Of a DNA stretch of 64,000 nucleotides, positions 18,342 to 31,030 are shown piece after piece. Within the stretch, counting starts at the first letter, position 1, and each line of letters opens with the position of its first letter. Made by a program: the position numbers and the translations under genes. Where the stretch lies: positions 184,296,973-184,360,972 of the forward strand of contig NC_066582.1 in the NCBI RefSeq assembly GCF_024323335.1, written 5' to 3'. The notes below the pieces were generated by a model. It had not been told where the DNA came from, did no database searches, and saw only the letters and a program-made list of their open reading frames with translations. The DNA is from Lathyrus oleraceus. Its lineage: Eukaryota > Streptophyta > Magnoliopsida > Fabales > Fabaceae.

Positions 18342-21300
18342 ATCAGAGCATTCGTAGCTCGGCAAACACGCACACAAACGAACACAGGCAATGGCAAACA
18401 TGGAGCCTGAATGCCAATCACTGGGCTTACATCAGCATCCGAACCAAAAACACACACAAGGAGGCAAACGAGGAGCCTGAATGCCAATCACTGGACTTAC
18501 ATCAGCATCCGAACCAAACGAACTCACACTGGAACCCGAACGCCACTCGATGGACTTACATCAGCTTCCAAGCACACAACAAGAAGAAGGGTCTCGATTG
18601 CAACCAGGGCAAGAGAAAGGGGAGGTCTCAATCGCAACGAGGGCGAGAGAAAAGAATTAGTGTTAGTTGTCAGTCAAACTCGACAAGACATCGCATCTCG
18701 TGCCTACGTATCTCATCTGGACATGAGAATCAGAGTTGCCGTAGTTCGGCTAAACTATTCCTGTTGGTTTGTGTTTTTTAGGTGGACAACGTCACTATGC
18801 AATCTACCGGATGCTCGACCTTTGGAGACTTACTCGCCTGTAATAGAAGGAGTGGACGTATCCTTACGAGGGGATAATGTTTGTTTGTGTTTTAGGAAAG
18901 CTCAAGCAAGAAAGGAAGTCCTATACGAAGGAACCGTGCTACCTTAATTGTCATGCAAACGAGACTACGCGGAGTCTAGCAAACCTAGGGGATACAATCA
19001 CACCACACAAACATATACAGCATGAAATAAACACACCAACAAAGGGGGCTCAAACATCAGGGCTAGGCTTTAGTCGAGGGGTCATATCAACCTCAACAAA
19101 CAAGCCTCTGTATCGGGGTAAGGTTAGCTCTTAACCTTGCCATTGAGGGGCTAAGGTGAAGCAGATGAAAGGTGAGTGAAGATGAGACTTCACAGCTCTT
19201 ATCCCTGGTCAGGGAGAGCTTCAGACAAAGGAGCGTGGGTTCAGAAAGATGGAACCCTTCTACGCTCAAGACTCTGACCCGATTGTACACTGTACAAGAT
19301 CTTGGGCTTGTGTCCCAATGCATCAACACAGTAGTGTGAGCAGAGGGACGACTCAACAGAATAGCGGGGGATAGATTGCATATCCCTTTGATCCGCCAAT
19401 TGCCTCATTGAGGTCTTTACCTGCTTGGGCACAAATGTAAACAACCACAAACATCGCCTCTTAAGGAGGACTTCAGACAGTTGCCTGGCCAAGTAACAGG
19501 GCAGGTCTTCCAGACTACATGGAGAGTAGAAGTCCTACCTCAATTGGTTAAAAAACCAAGCAGCAGCAAGCAAGTTCTTAAAGAACTGTAAGCGACTAAA
19601 TGTACCTGAAATCAATCAAGTATCATCAGTACTCAGACAAACCAACAATAAACAGCAAAAGTCAATCTATACAGACAACACAAGTTAATGCACATAAGTG
19701 CAAGCTATAATCCCAAGCTCAAGCCTTAATCCCTACAAAACAAATACATGTTAGTGGACAACATCAACCAAACTCAATTCAAATTGCCTTGAAGCAATCT
19801 CCTTAAGCATTGTGCATTTCATCCTGAAAATCCAAACCAAATGTGAGAAACTAGACCACTAGGCCAAGCCTAGGGTCCAAAGGGGATAAAAAATCTAAAC
19901 AGCAAGCAAAACCAATCCAAAATCACATTCAAACAAATAGAAATCAAATGCAATTGGTCTCATGCTCATATCATTCACCAATATCAATTCATGCACAATA
20001 TACCACAAACTAGGTCAAATACAACACCAAAAGTCCAAACAGAATGACTTCAATCAAAGGCACACCAAAACAATTCCAAAAATCCTCAAATAATTCACAC
20101 TTAAACAGGACACATTCAAGGTATAGCATGTCAATTTTCAGCTCAATTGGACAAAAGAAAGTAGGTCAATGAAAATCAAAAAGTCCAGACACAATTATGT
20201 AAGCCAATTCAAGACATCCAAGCAAACATCCATTTCAATAATTCATAAAACAGTGACATCAATTAAGAAATGAATGGGACCAAAAGCATGATGTCCCACA
20301 ATGTGTCTACAATCAACATATCAAATTTCATCTTCATCCAGTACCATATGAGAATTTCACAAGCCAAATGCCAACATGTGTCACATAAATTCACAAAATG
20401 AGCATACAGAGAAGAAAATTATCAATCAATTAGAAAATGACATCAAAAATTCCAGCAAAAATCACATGTTATCTTGACATATCAATGATCATTCATGCAA
20501 AAGATTGGAGCAATTCAACATTTCTAGGCCAGGCAAATAAAATCAGAAAGTTGACCTAACTTGGTGTGACACAAATTGTCACACCTTAATCCAAAAATTC
20601 ATATCTAATCAACCAAGTATCCAAAATTCACAAACTCTACATGGAAATCACCATCAACATGTCCAGAACAAGCACAAAAATTTTCATCCATTTCTTTAAA
20701 AGTATGAGCATTTCATGTTAAAAATGGCAAAACATACAAAATATGCACACAAGTCAAAGATCAATAGGCAAGGTCAAAATTTCTCCATGCACAACTTATG
20801 GTATCATGCCTATAAAATTCTAGACAAAATTATGAATCCAACAAAAAAAGTCTCACTATTTTTGGATTAATAATGAATTTTTTATGATTTTTTAAAGTTT
20901 TGTTAATTAGGTGAAATGATTATTTAATGTTTAAAATGAATTTAATTAATTAATTAAGCCACGAATGGCATTTACGTAAATACCGTAGCCAGGCCAAAAA
21001 CGGCGCCGTAGCTCATTTATGCGGTGGCAGTCTCTTACTGGTGGAAACAGGTGGGAAACACATTTCAAACTGAAGCCATGCGAATGACGGATTAAACACT
21101 GGAATTTTCCAGAATTTCACGGCTTCGTCCGCGTTCATCGTTCTTCACTTCCAGCAACGTCCCTGAGCGATTCTTCACCAAATCAAGCAAATGATACACC
21201 AATCTCTCCGTCTTCCAACGTAGATTACAGATATGCAAACGAAATCGTCTAAAGATCATCACGCACAAAGATCCGATCGAAAGAAGTTTTGATGCATAAA

Positions 21301-21811
21301 CTTAGATTTACAATATCTTGATGATTACTTGATGAAAATGCATGGTTCAAACGCTAAAACGATCTATGTTCGACGCACTACATAAGCCATATCTTGATTT
21401 TAATAATTAAAGGTTTCGAGATTTCACCTTCTTGGAGTGCAGCCGCGGAATCTTCGCGTGTTTGGATCCAATTCTTGCAAACAGATGAAGGATGATGATT
21501 GTGAATGTGATTGGTGAAGAATTTCCAGCTCAAGAGCGCTTGAATCCGCAGAAAATCGCAGCTGCCATGTGAGAGCAAGCTTGTAGCAGCTGGAGTTTTG
21601 GACCGGTTCTTGCTTCGATTCTTCAAAACAGAACTCTAAGATCACCTGCAAATGAAGATTCAACCAAGAATTCGCAGAAACAATAGTGAATTATTGAAGA
21701 ATTGATGAAAAAAGTGTATGTGGAAATTGGAGAAAAAGTGAGAGAATTTGAGAGTTTTTGGATGAATCTGAAAAAAATGATTATTCGTTCTTGAGTTTGT
21801 TATAATTAAGC

Positions 21812-21821
21812 TTATATACTC
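21812..21821 (-). promoter_or_regulatory. TATA box of E1 5' LTR (element promoter)
   Basis: Minus strand GAGTATATAA followed by GC, identical to 3571-3580. It would start the genomic RNA near 21780, leaving a very long R-U5 of about 3.9 kb ahead of the PBS. Confidence 0.6.
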
Positions 21822-22844
21822 TTGCTTAATCCACCTTTAATCATGATTAGCCAAAAATGATAATTAGTGAAAAATGCACATGTAAGCAATTTGGCATTTT
21901 TGCCCTTGGAGAGCTCCATGCAATGTAACAGTGATTTATCACTTCAAACAAGTCACAAATGATATTTAGAAATTGTTGCAAAAAGTTCCATCTCAAAATT
22001 CCAAATATTTTGAAAGTTGGACCATTTTGCCCTTGGTTTTTAATTAGTGCACTTGAAAAATGGCCTTTTTATGTGAATGCTTTTGGCAAAATGTGGTGAT
22101 GGATTATGAAAGTATACATCAAATGTGATTTGCTCAGAGAAAAACCATCCAATTTGGCCACTCCATGTGAGAGTTATGGCACTTTGATTTCGGGCATTTT
22201 CTGAAAATGATTGGACCATATCTTGTCAACCACACATGGGAATTTCAAGTTCTTGGACTTTTTGGAATGGTGAGATCAAGATCTTCAACTTTCATGTTGG
22301 ACCAAATTCCATTTGAAGCTTTTATCATGAAGTTATTTTGAGGAGAAAAAGTTTCCATTTTGGGCAGCTGAAATTACAGGTCACCTGCCATTTTAGGAAA
22401 CTTCTGATCTGACCTCCAAATCTTCAACCTTGGTCTTTGATATGTCAAATGAGACTTGTATGGACATGAATGAGGCCCTTCAAACCATCTCACACCTTCC
22501 AATCCATAAAATCAGGCACAGTTGACCACCGTTGACTTTCTAGGGTTTCTGGTTGACTGAACAATGACTGATGACTTCTGAGCATCCAATATTTGGCCAA
22601 ATCACTTCACAATGATCCTTAGACCATATGAGCTTGATAAATCCACCCTAGGGCTTTGTCTCAATGAAAATGGCACTTGCTTGCTTGATTGACTGATTCT
22701 CCTTATCAGTTTGACCCAATTGGTCAGCTGAGCTTGCACTTGGGCAAATGGACAATGCAATGTTATGCAGTGGATCATGTTATGTTAATGACCTAATATG
22801 AAATGAATGTACAAAATGATAGGGTGCAAATTTGAGGTGCTACA

Positions 22845-25800
22845 CCATTGTATGCTGAATTTCTTAAAGAGATTCTATCAAACAAAGGGAAATTGGAAGA
22901 CAACTAGACAATGCTGCAAAAATAGTGTAACACCATAATTCAAAACAAATTACCTCCTAAGCTAAAATATCATGGGAGTTTTTCAATTCCATGTGCTATT
23001 GGAACCATGAGTTTTTAGAGAGCTACATGTGATTTGAGGGCAAGTGTGATCCTAATGGCCCTGTTTATTTGTAGAAAACTTGACCTCGATATGATGAAAT
23101 CCATAAATATATCCTTACAATTAGCAAACTAATCCATAAAGTATATTTTATGAATCTTGGAAGATGTGCCAATAGGGATATGAGAGATGTTCATATCCAC
23201 CGATTTTGTCATAATGGAAATGGAGGAAGATTACTAAATTCCCACTCTTTTAAGTAGACATTTCCTCGCTACTGTTAGAGTCATCACATACGTTTAGCAT
23301 GTAAAACTTACCTTCAAAGTAAGAGATAAAAAGATCAATTTTATTTTATCTAAACTCATGAAAATAACTCCTTTGGATATTTTTGTTTTAAAATTGATGT
23401 ATAGAGTTTTCATTTGAACCACCTTCTCCTGATGGATCAAAATAACAGAAGGTTCAAAACCAACAGAACAAGAAAGTCCAAAAATAGAGTTAAAACCCCT
23501 ATAACAGAACCTCAAGTCTAAATTTCAAAAAGAAAATTTTACTCATCGTGTCATTATAAATACAAAGCTAGATAATAATGCAACAGAAAAAATTACTTGC
23601 CATCTTAAAAAGGTACCCTAAAGCTATTAGTTATTATATTGAGGACATAAAGGCAATAAGTCCCTCCATATGTATGCATATAATCTTGATGGAAGAGGAT
23701 TACAAGCTTGAGAGAGAGCATCAAATGAGATTTAACCCTAATATGAAAGAAGTACTCCCTCTGGTCCTATTTATAAGATAAAATTGACTTTTTTGATTCA
23801 TTGAATAATTAATGTATTTGGTACATTATATAGTCCAAATACATTGAATATTCAATGAACCTAAAAAGTAAAGTTTCTCTTATAAATATGACCGGAGGTA
23901 GTAGAAAAGAAGAAGGTGGTAAACTCTTAGATGTTGGGGTAATCTATCCAATCTCGGATAATAAATGGGTTAGCCTAGTGCGTAATTCCAAAGAGAGAAG
24001 GAGTTGTAGTTATTAAGAACAAAAAAGATGAATTAATAACGACCAAGGGGAAAATGGGATGGAAGATGTGCATCAACTATAGGAAATGGAACAAATATAC
24101 TTACATTATGATTTCCCTACCATTCATTGATCAAGTGTTGGAATGATTGGCTAAGCATACAAACTTTTGGTATTTAGATGGCTATTCATGATTTTTCTAG
24201 ATCCTCGTCCATCCAAGTGATTAAGAAAATATTACATTTACTTGTCCCTATGTCACCTACGAAAATAAGTGATTTCTCTTTGGAATGTGTAATGCGTTGA
24301 AAACTTTCCAACATTGTATAATGTCCATATTTTCAAATTTTCTAGAGGATACAATGGAAGTTTACTAGGAAAATTTTTCGGTTTACATGCCTAGTTTTTA
24401 TAGTTGTTTGTCCTACCTAGAGAAGGTACTTGAAAGGTGTGTGAAAGTCAACTTAGTGCTAAAATGGGAAAATTTTCCATTTTAATAATACATGGGCATC
24501 TAGTGATTGAAATAAGTGTTTAGGTAGATAAGATAAAAGTCGAGGTAATAGAAAACTTAATCTCTCATACCTCAGTAAAAGAAGTAAGAATCTTTCTTAG
24601 ACATGCAGGGTTCTACTACCGGTTCATCAAAGATTTATTGAAAATCTCTAAACCTCTATTGATTCTGCTTTTGAAATATGCAAATTTTATATTTGATGAA
24701 TTGTAAACTCCTAACTGGAGTACTCCTTTTGAGATCGTGTGCGATGCTAGCAATTTTGCAGCAGGTGCTATATAAGGACAAAGAAAAGACAAGAAGTTCC
24801 ATGCCATATATTTTGATAGAAAAACCTTGGAAGAAGCTCATATAAATTATTCAACAATAGAGAAGGATATATTGGATGTGGTGTTTGCTATCAATAAATT
24901 TCTATCATACCTAATAGGATTGAAAATAATAATTTACACAGATCATGCAACAATAATGTACCTCTTGAATAAAAAGGATGCAAAGCAAAGATTAACTTGT
25001 TGAAAACTATTTCTCCAAGAGTTTGACTTAGAAATCTGAGATAAGAAAGGAACGAAGAATGTAGTATCTGACCATCTTTCAAGCCTAACTGAAACAAGAA
25101 GGGATAAACTTTCGCTTGATGACACTTTTGTAGATGATCAATTATTTTCCTTAGTTCAGAAGGAAGTCTCGTGGTACACTAGTTTTTTAAACTATCTAGC
25201 AGTTAAAGTATTACACCCAAATCTAAATTATTTGCAAAAGAAGAAATTCTTTTCAGATTTGAAATATTATTACCAGAATTAATCTCTGCTTTTCAAGATG
25301 GCAGCTGATGGAATTTTTCGAAGATGAATTCTTGAGGAATAAATGGAGACATAATTTGTCACTGACATTCATCCGCTTATGGAGGTCATGCAAGCTCTTT
25401 GAAAACCAAAAACAATTAGTCTAAGTTGGAATCTACTGACCCACTCTCTTTAAGAATATGCATCAATATGTTAAAAAATATTTCAAAAAGGAACGAGATG
25501 CCTCTAGGCAATATCCTTGAAGTGGAAATTTTTGGCACCTGTCGTATTTACTTGATGAAGCCATCTCTTTTTGTTGGGAAATCAATATATACTCGTGGAA
25601 GTTGATTATGTATCTAAATGGATTGAAGCAATAACTTCTCCTACAAATCATGCTCGCGTTGTGATTGAATTCTCTTTAATAAAATAATTTTCCCATGATT
25701 TGGTGTATTAAGACAAATGATTAGTGATGAAGGTTCCCACTTCATCGTTAAACAAGTTGAGAGCTTACTCAAAATATTCAGAGTTATGCTCAAAGTTGCA

Positions 25801-26230
25801 ATGTCGTATCATCTCTAAACAAGTGTCCAGGTAAAGGTATCCAATAGAGAGATCAAGAACATCATAGAAAAGACAATCTACTTTCAAGAAAGGATTGAGC
25901 CCTGAAGTTGGATGATGCACTTTGGGCTTACTGAAAAACTTTTAAGACACTAATTTAGATGACTCCATCTAATTTATTTTTGGAAAATCATGAAATCTCT
26001 CCATAGAGATTGAATACAAAGCAAGCTTATTCGGCGTTAAACTCCCTTAACCTTGATGCTAAAGATGCTAGAGAAAAGAGGAAATTGCAACTCAGTGAAC
26101 TGGAAGAGTTAAGACTAGAAACTTATGAAAATTCTAAGCTTTACAATGAATGAATGAAAAGATGGTATGATAAGCACATCAAAAGATTGAATTTCAAATA
26201 AAAGAACTTATGTTGTTGTTTAACTATGAA
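22845..26230 (+). pseudogene. Decayed Athila/Cyclops-like pol relic
   Basis: No intact frame, but the Athila order is readable in shifting plus-strand frames. Protease-like reading begins at 22845 (PLYAEFLKEIL, NKLPPKL, GSFSIPCAIG); then the RT lead-in KLLAILKRYPKAI...DIKAISPSICMH at 23590-23690, RT CINYR at about 24065, LPFIDQ at about 24120, RNase H around 24750-25080, and integrase [11 protein letters not shown] at about 25600-25640, SDEGSHF at about 25725 and VSNREIKNIIEKT at about 25838-25876. Many stops and frameshifts show great age. E1 inserted into its protease part and a MITE into its RT. The family assignment rests on recalled Athila/Cyclops motifs. Confidence 0.8.
23755..23901. 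mobile_element. Stowaway-type MITE (147 bp)
   Basis: Terminal inverted repeats of about 28 bp: left end CTCCCTCTGGTCCTATTTAT; right end reverse-complements to CTACCTCCGGTCATATTTAT. The element is flanked by TA on both sides (23753-23754, 23902-23903), as for Tc1/mariner-mobilised MITEs. It is AT-rich with no ORF. It interrupts the Athila-like RT lead-in between NPNMKEV and the continuing reading after 23903. Confidence 0.85.
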
Positions 26231-29039
26231 TTGCAACTATTTTTAGGAAACTCCACTCTCGGGGGGCATGACTCTTCTAGGCGAGAAAAGTGACACTGCT
26301 TATGTTGAACAAGGAAACATGTTAAATCATTATGTGATGGGAGATTCAATTGAACAAGGAGTGTGTTTCGTTTTGGTAGCACCTTACTGAGAAAAAGAAG
26401 ATGTAATGGTCAAGCTAATGACTTAAAAAAAGCGTTGTGTAGGAGACGACCCACGAGAATTTAATTTCAAATGTTTTTGTTTCTTTTATTTTAAAGGATC
26501 AAAAGAGATTCACGAAAATGGAGTGGAAGAGAATAATTGAGATACAAGTGAATAAACCTTGAGGAAAAATGTCAAGAATTTAGTCGAGACTTAAGAATAC
26601 CCAAAAATCACAAAAGAACAGTCAAAACCACCAAAACAGGGTTGACTATGGGTTCCCGTAATGCTCATTGCGGTCATAGCCAACCCATAATTGAAACTGG
26701 ACATTTTAAAAAAATAGGTGCGGCTATGATCCTCCTCTATCGTACATTACACATGTATGCGACCCATAAAAAAAATTAAGTTTTAGTGGTAGACCCTCTT
26801 CCTAAATAACTCCAACCTTATCTCTATCCTACTAAACACCCTAAATTTTGAAAACCCCAATCTACTTCTCTCATTATCACTTTTATTTATCTCTATAAAC
26901 CTCCAATTCTCGATCTTCTATAAATTTCTAATACTCAAAATTCCATAACCAACAACTCTCTTTTTCAGACAAGCACCTATAAAAGGTATCTAAAACCTCA
27001 AATGGGGACATATTAATTGGAGGATTGATTATCATAATTGTATCATAATTGTTGAATACTTGTATTATGAAATGACCATTGAGGGATGAAATTAAATTCC
27101 TCGAAGTAGCCAGATGGGCATGAATATTTGCATTACCATGAAAATAGTTTCCTAATCATATGACTCCTATAAGCTCTTGACTTTTGTTTTTATTTCATTA
27201 GTTTGTGTCTTTTCTATTTTATTTTGCATGAATAAAAGTATCAAACTTTCCATTCTTTAAGTTCTCTTGAATTAATACTATATGCACATGTATGGAAAAA
27301 AGAAAACTTTCTCAAAAAAACCTATTCTAATGTTAGAAAATTTTAATTTAGTCATATGTTCTTATTCAAACTATTAATTTGGCTCTAGTTTTACTAGAAT
27401 TTGACTTGTAATATCTGTTCTTACCAATTCTCTGTTAAAGCATGAATGATTTAGGATAGCATTACAAAATTTGATTTGTGTTGCTTATTTGAATTTTGTG
27501 TATTCTTTCTTAAGATGAAAAATATTTTAAAAATCAAATATGAATAAAAGGAAGTAAAACACAATTGAGTTAATTATTTAGTAGGTAACCATCACCTAAT
27601 TATCCAATCCAAAAGTCACTTGATCTCCAATGTCTATGAATAATAAAGGGAGATCAAATTGATTAATTAGGATACCACAGAAAGTCAAAATTATGGTCAA
27701 AATATCTTAGCTAAAAATTCATTTTAAAATCATGATTGTATTCATAAAGAAAAATGGTAGTAACATAAGGTTTATGGTAAAGCATATGACTGAAACTTAG
27801 TTTTTAACGAAGAGTCTAGCGAAATTTTCTTATAAGAACCTTTGACCTAAAAGAACCTTAAAAGTCTTTAATTAAAACTTAGGTTAGTGGTCCTGTGAAT
27901 TTTGAGTTAGTCATCGTACTTGAATATGTGTTGAAATTCTTGAAATTCTTGATATTTTCAAATACTTTCTATTTAAACAAATTGTTCGAAGACAAATAAT
28001 GATTTAAGCACGAAGGAGTTTGATAAGTATGGTTTTTATCGTGTTTAGTTGTATGATTCTATTGTTTTAATATCCACTTTTATTTTTGTTTTCTATTTTG
28101 ATGTTCCTATTGTGTTTTAGGAGAATGAAGAGGAATGAATGATCAAAATCCATATTCAATAGATATAATAACTAAGCACGAGAGATGTGTCAATGTCTTG
28201 AAGAAACTGAGGAAGAATGAAGCAAGCTCAATGTAAAATATTAGAAATTATGGCCAACAAATAATGACTATTATTTCAATAATGGTCCCAAATCTTCCAG
28301 AGTGAAAAAAAGCAAGTTCCAGTTAAAACATTGAGAATTATATACGACCGCAATTCTCCTAGAACTTTCAAATATTAAAAAATATAGACAATATCAAATA
28401 TCAACAGATAGGTTGAAAAAGTTGTTAACAATTTGTTTGCATAATGAGTTCAATGATCAAAGCTTAACTCTGAATCAACCATGAAAATAAAGAGTTCAAT
28501 GGTTCAAAAGATGATTATATCCTATTTATTTTCTTTACTTTTGGCAATTTGTTTGTTTGAATTTTTTAAATATGTTTACCGCTAACAAAAAAAAAAGTTG
28601 TAATTTCAATTTCTAATTGTTGGTTAACAATTAAATTTTAATATTGCTTTAACTAGTTTTGCAATAATCAGTCAAGGTATTCAAATTAAAAACGACTAAT
28701 ACAAAATGATGAAGCTTTTGAAAAACGACTAAGGCTTAACTACTCAAATATCCAACTAGATTATAGAGTGGTTAGACTCCTATATATTTCATACGACAAT
28801 TTTTCTATCAAAACAAATTATCGTAATATTGAAGTTGAAGCTTTCAGAGATTGAAGTTGAAACTCTCGGATACCGAAGCTCTCAGAAGTTGAAACTCTCA
28901 AAGACCGAAGTTTTCAGAAGCATACCAATCAAATTATCTTGATTGTACGTAGAAGTCCCTAAGACATTTCCCATTTGGAAAAAAGTTTGAAACCTTTATA
29001 TTTTTCTAACAAGACACACTTCCTATGAAAAATTATCCA
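26231..29039 (+). other. AT-rich 3' part of the Athila-like relic, no gene
   Basis: Just after pol, 26410-26460 has the GTCAAGCTAATGACTTAAAA...GTAGGAGACGACCC sequence usual behind Athila pol genes. Beyond it I recognise no frame. A possible 3' LTR start is TGATAAGTATGG at 28022, behind a purine-rich run (CACGAAGGAGTT), but no second LTR copy is in the window to confirm it. Confidence 0.45.
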
Positions 29040-29340
29040 TACTTTTATTTCTGTCAGATTAGCTAAGGAGAAAAAGTGCTTCATGCTTAAGATATTTTGT
29101 ATGTAAAATTCTAATTGAAACAATGGACCATGTGTTTAAAAGGTGAATTGGGTCTACATATGTTTGGTTTTGGTGTCCTTTTCATATCAATTTCAATAGT
29201 ACTCCTGAGGAGCCCTTTGTTAGCTGGCTTTATTAATTTCTTCTTAGTAATGATAGAAGACTTGGTGAGAGGGCGACTTCAATTATTTGTGGTATTTGTC
29301 ATGCAAGAAATAAATTCATGTTTCATAGTTATAGTGTAAA
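29040..29340 (+). pseudogene. Fragment resembling the C-terminal part of a plant L1-type LINE
   Basis: In mixed frames the text reads ETMDHVFKRCELG...VWFWCPFHINF-like and FVSWLYYFLLSNDRRLGERATSIICGICHARNKFMF-like, similar to the zinc-finger/RNase-H-like tail found behind plant LINE reverse transcriptases. It is short and frameshifted, and no ends are visible. Judged by motif memory only. Confidence 0.4.
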
Positions 29341-29519
29341 GTTAATAAGCCCTTTGACAGTTATAGTGTACACATAATAAGACTTGTTTGGAAGCTTGGA
29401 AAAGAAAGTAAAAGACAGTTTTAGAAGATGAGTTTGTAAAGAATTAAAGACAATTATTTTTATCATTTGTCTTAAAGTTTAATGTATATTGTTATAATAA
29501 TTTTAATATTGTTTAGGTT

Positions 29520-30824
29520 AACTTTGTTATACATAGCTGGTCTAAAGTCCGAATAAAAGGAGAGGGTCGTGTTAGGCAATCGACAATCAGCGTAAAATTT
29601 TATCAAATTTCTATGACATGGATCAATTACGAAATAATGTGAATGTTAGGTTGTTGTCCGGAAGCAGCGCACTGTATGGCTCGAGTGCAGGGTCAAAAGA
29701 ACAAGGGTCACTGCATAGTCACCTAGATGCAGTGAAAAATAAATAAGGATTTCAACATTTTTGTGAACAGATGTGGATAAAGAAGTTAGTTCATAAGAGT
29801 AGGATTCCTTTTGGATCATGGAATATAGGCACGCTTACTGGAAAATCTATGAAAATAATGGACATTATGGTTAAGAGGAAGATCTATGAAAATCTATGAA
29901 AATAGTGGGCATTATGGTTAAGAGGAAGATCAATTTTATGTGCATACAAGAAATAAAGTGGGCAAGTGTAAAAGCGAAAAAATTAGGCAACTCAAGATTT
30001 ATGCTTTGGTACACCAAAAAAGTTAGATAAAAAAATATGGTGGGAATTATTGTAGACAAGGAGTGGAAGAAGCATATTGTGGATGTGAAAAGTGTAGGAG
30101 ATCGAATCATAGCCTTGAAATTTGTAGTGGAACAAGACACCTTTAGCATAACACCTTAAGATAAAATTTTGAGAGAATTTAAGAGGATTGCTTCAAGATA
30201 TACTTCAAGGAGAATTTTTTTTAGGAGGAAATCTAAATTTTCATATAGGGAGCGTAGCAAGAGGTTTTGAGAGTGTGTATGAGGGTTATGATCTAGGGGA
30301 GGTGAATACAGAGGAGGGTAAATCCATCTTAGAGTTTTCGTCGGCTTTGGATCTTAATAAAGAAAATACCTGGTTTAAGAAAATAGATGTTTTTTTGTCT
30401 AAGCAGAAGTGAGATGGAGTATATGGAATGTAAATTCAACAAAAGAATAAGCGTTTCTAACCTAGAGGTACAAGTTGAAAACCATATCATCCCTTAAGTC
30501 ACACGGTTTAAAAATCTTGGGCCTATAATACAAAATGATGGATAAATAGAAGGGGATGTAAACCATCAAATTCAAGATGAATGGATGAAATGGAGGATGA
30601 CTTCAGGGGGTTTTTGTGACACAAAGGTACCACTCAAGTTGAATGGAAAATTTTATCAAACTACGGTAAGACCTGCGATATTGTATGAAACGGAACTTTG
30701 GCCGCTTAAGAATCAACATGAGAATAAAGTAAATATATTAGAGATGAGGATGTTGCATTGGATGTGTGGTAAGATTAGAAATGATCTGATTAGAAGTGAA
30801 AATATTTGAGAGATTGTTGGGGTA
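29520..30824 (+). pseudogene. RTE-type LINE, 5' part (endonuclease and C-terminal RT remnant)
   Basis: Begins with the leader GGTCTAAAGTCCGAATAAAAG (about 29539) and the TTGTTGTCCGGAAGC motif (29653). Endonuclease reading at 29808-30150: WNIGTLTGKSMKIMDIMVKRK, INFMCIQEIKW, KNMVGIIVDKEWKK, VGDRIIALKFVV. Further at 30195-30400: FFLGGNLNFHIGSVARGFESV. Then a jump to the C-terminal part at 30585-30809: KWRMTSGGFCDTKVPLKLNGKFY...RPAILYETELWPLKNQ...EMRMLHWMCGKIRNDLIRSENI. Most of the RT, including the catalytic block, is deleted near 30410-30580. An imperfect tandem duplication sits at 29830-29930. The element continues at 32460 after a solo-LTR insertion. Confidence 0.8.
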
Positions 30825-31021
30825 ACCCCTGTAATACCCAAAAATTTACCCTTCATTTTTCCTGAAAAAAAAAAAAAAAAAAACGAAAAAAAAAAAAAAA
30901 GAACGAAAAAAAAAAAAAAATAAATAATTTAATTAATTAATTAAATAAATAAATAAAATATAACAAATTATTTTGGACTTGGGTCTCCCTCATTTGAGCC
31001 CATTACCCACGAAAATCAGTC

Positions 31022-31030
31022 TATAAATAC
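31022..31030 (+). promoter_or_regulatory. TATA box of the solo LTR
   Basis: TATAAATAC about 190 bp from the LTR start, with a GC-richer stretch downstream. It would give a short U3 and a transcript leader that includes the hairpin modules about 0.9-1.1 kb downstream. Confidence 0.6.

Larger units (their letters stand above)
1..22844 (-). mobile_element. E1: Tat/Ogre-type Ty3/gypsy LTR retrotransposon, intact coding region, cut by left window edge
   Basis: Seen: two direct repeats offset by exactly 18241 bp (1-4603 and 18242-22844) flank a 13.3-kb internal region with a tRNA-Arg PBS, gag-pro ORF, pol ORF and PPT, all on the minus strand. Adding the 336 bp outside the window gives about 23.2 kb. 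Known: LTRs near 5 kb, a tRNA-Arg PBS, a second RNase H domain and an intron between protease and RT are hallmarks of the Tat/Ogre lineage in legumes. Unlike canonical Ogre there is no extra ORF upstream of gag. The right flank starts with CCATT (22845-22849), the expected 5-bp target duplication; its partner is outside the window. The element sits inside an old Athila-like relic whose protease reading starts right at 22845. Both ORFs are open and the LTRs are about 0.3% diverged, so I infer a recent, possibly active copy. Confidence 0.95.
17906..22844 (-). repeat. 5' LTR of E1 (4939 bp)
   Basis: Full LTR, bounded in element sense by TGTAGC at 22844 and ...GCGTCA at 17906, with the PBS 2 nt beyond. 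Near the element-3' end it shares about 250 bp with the E2 LTR (49252 onward) and the solo LTR (to 32459), including the stretch GCGTAGGGGTGCTA. Hairpin modules lie at 18090-18105, 18209-18251, 18295-18341 and 18711-18728. No host gene inside. Confidence 0.96.
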
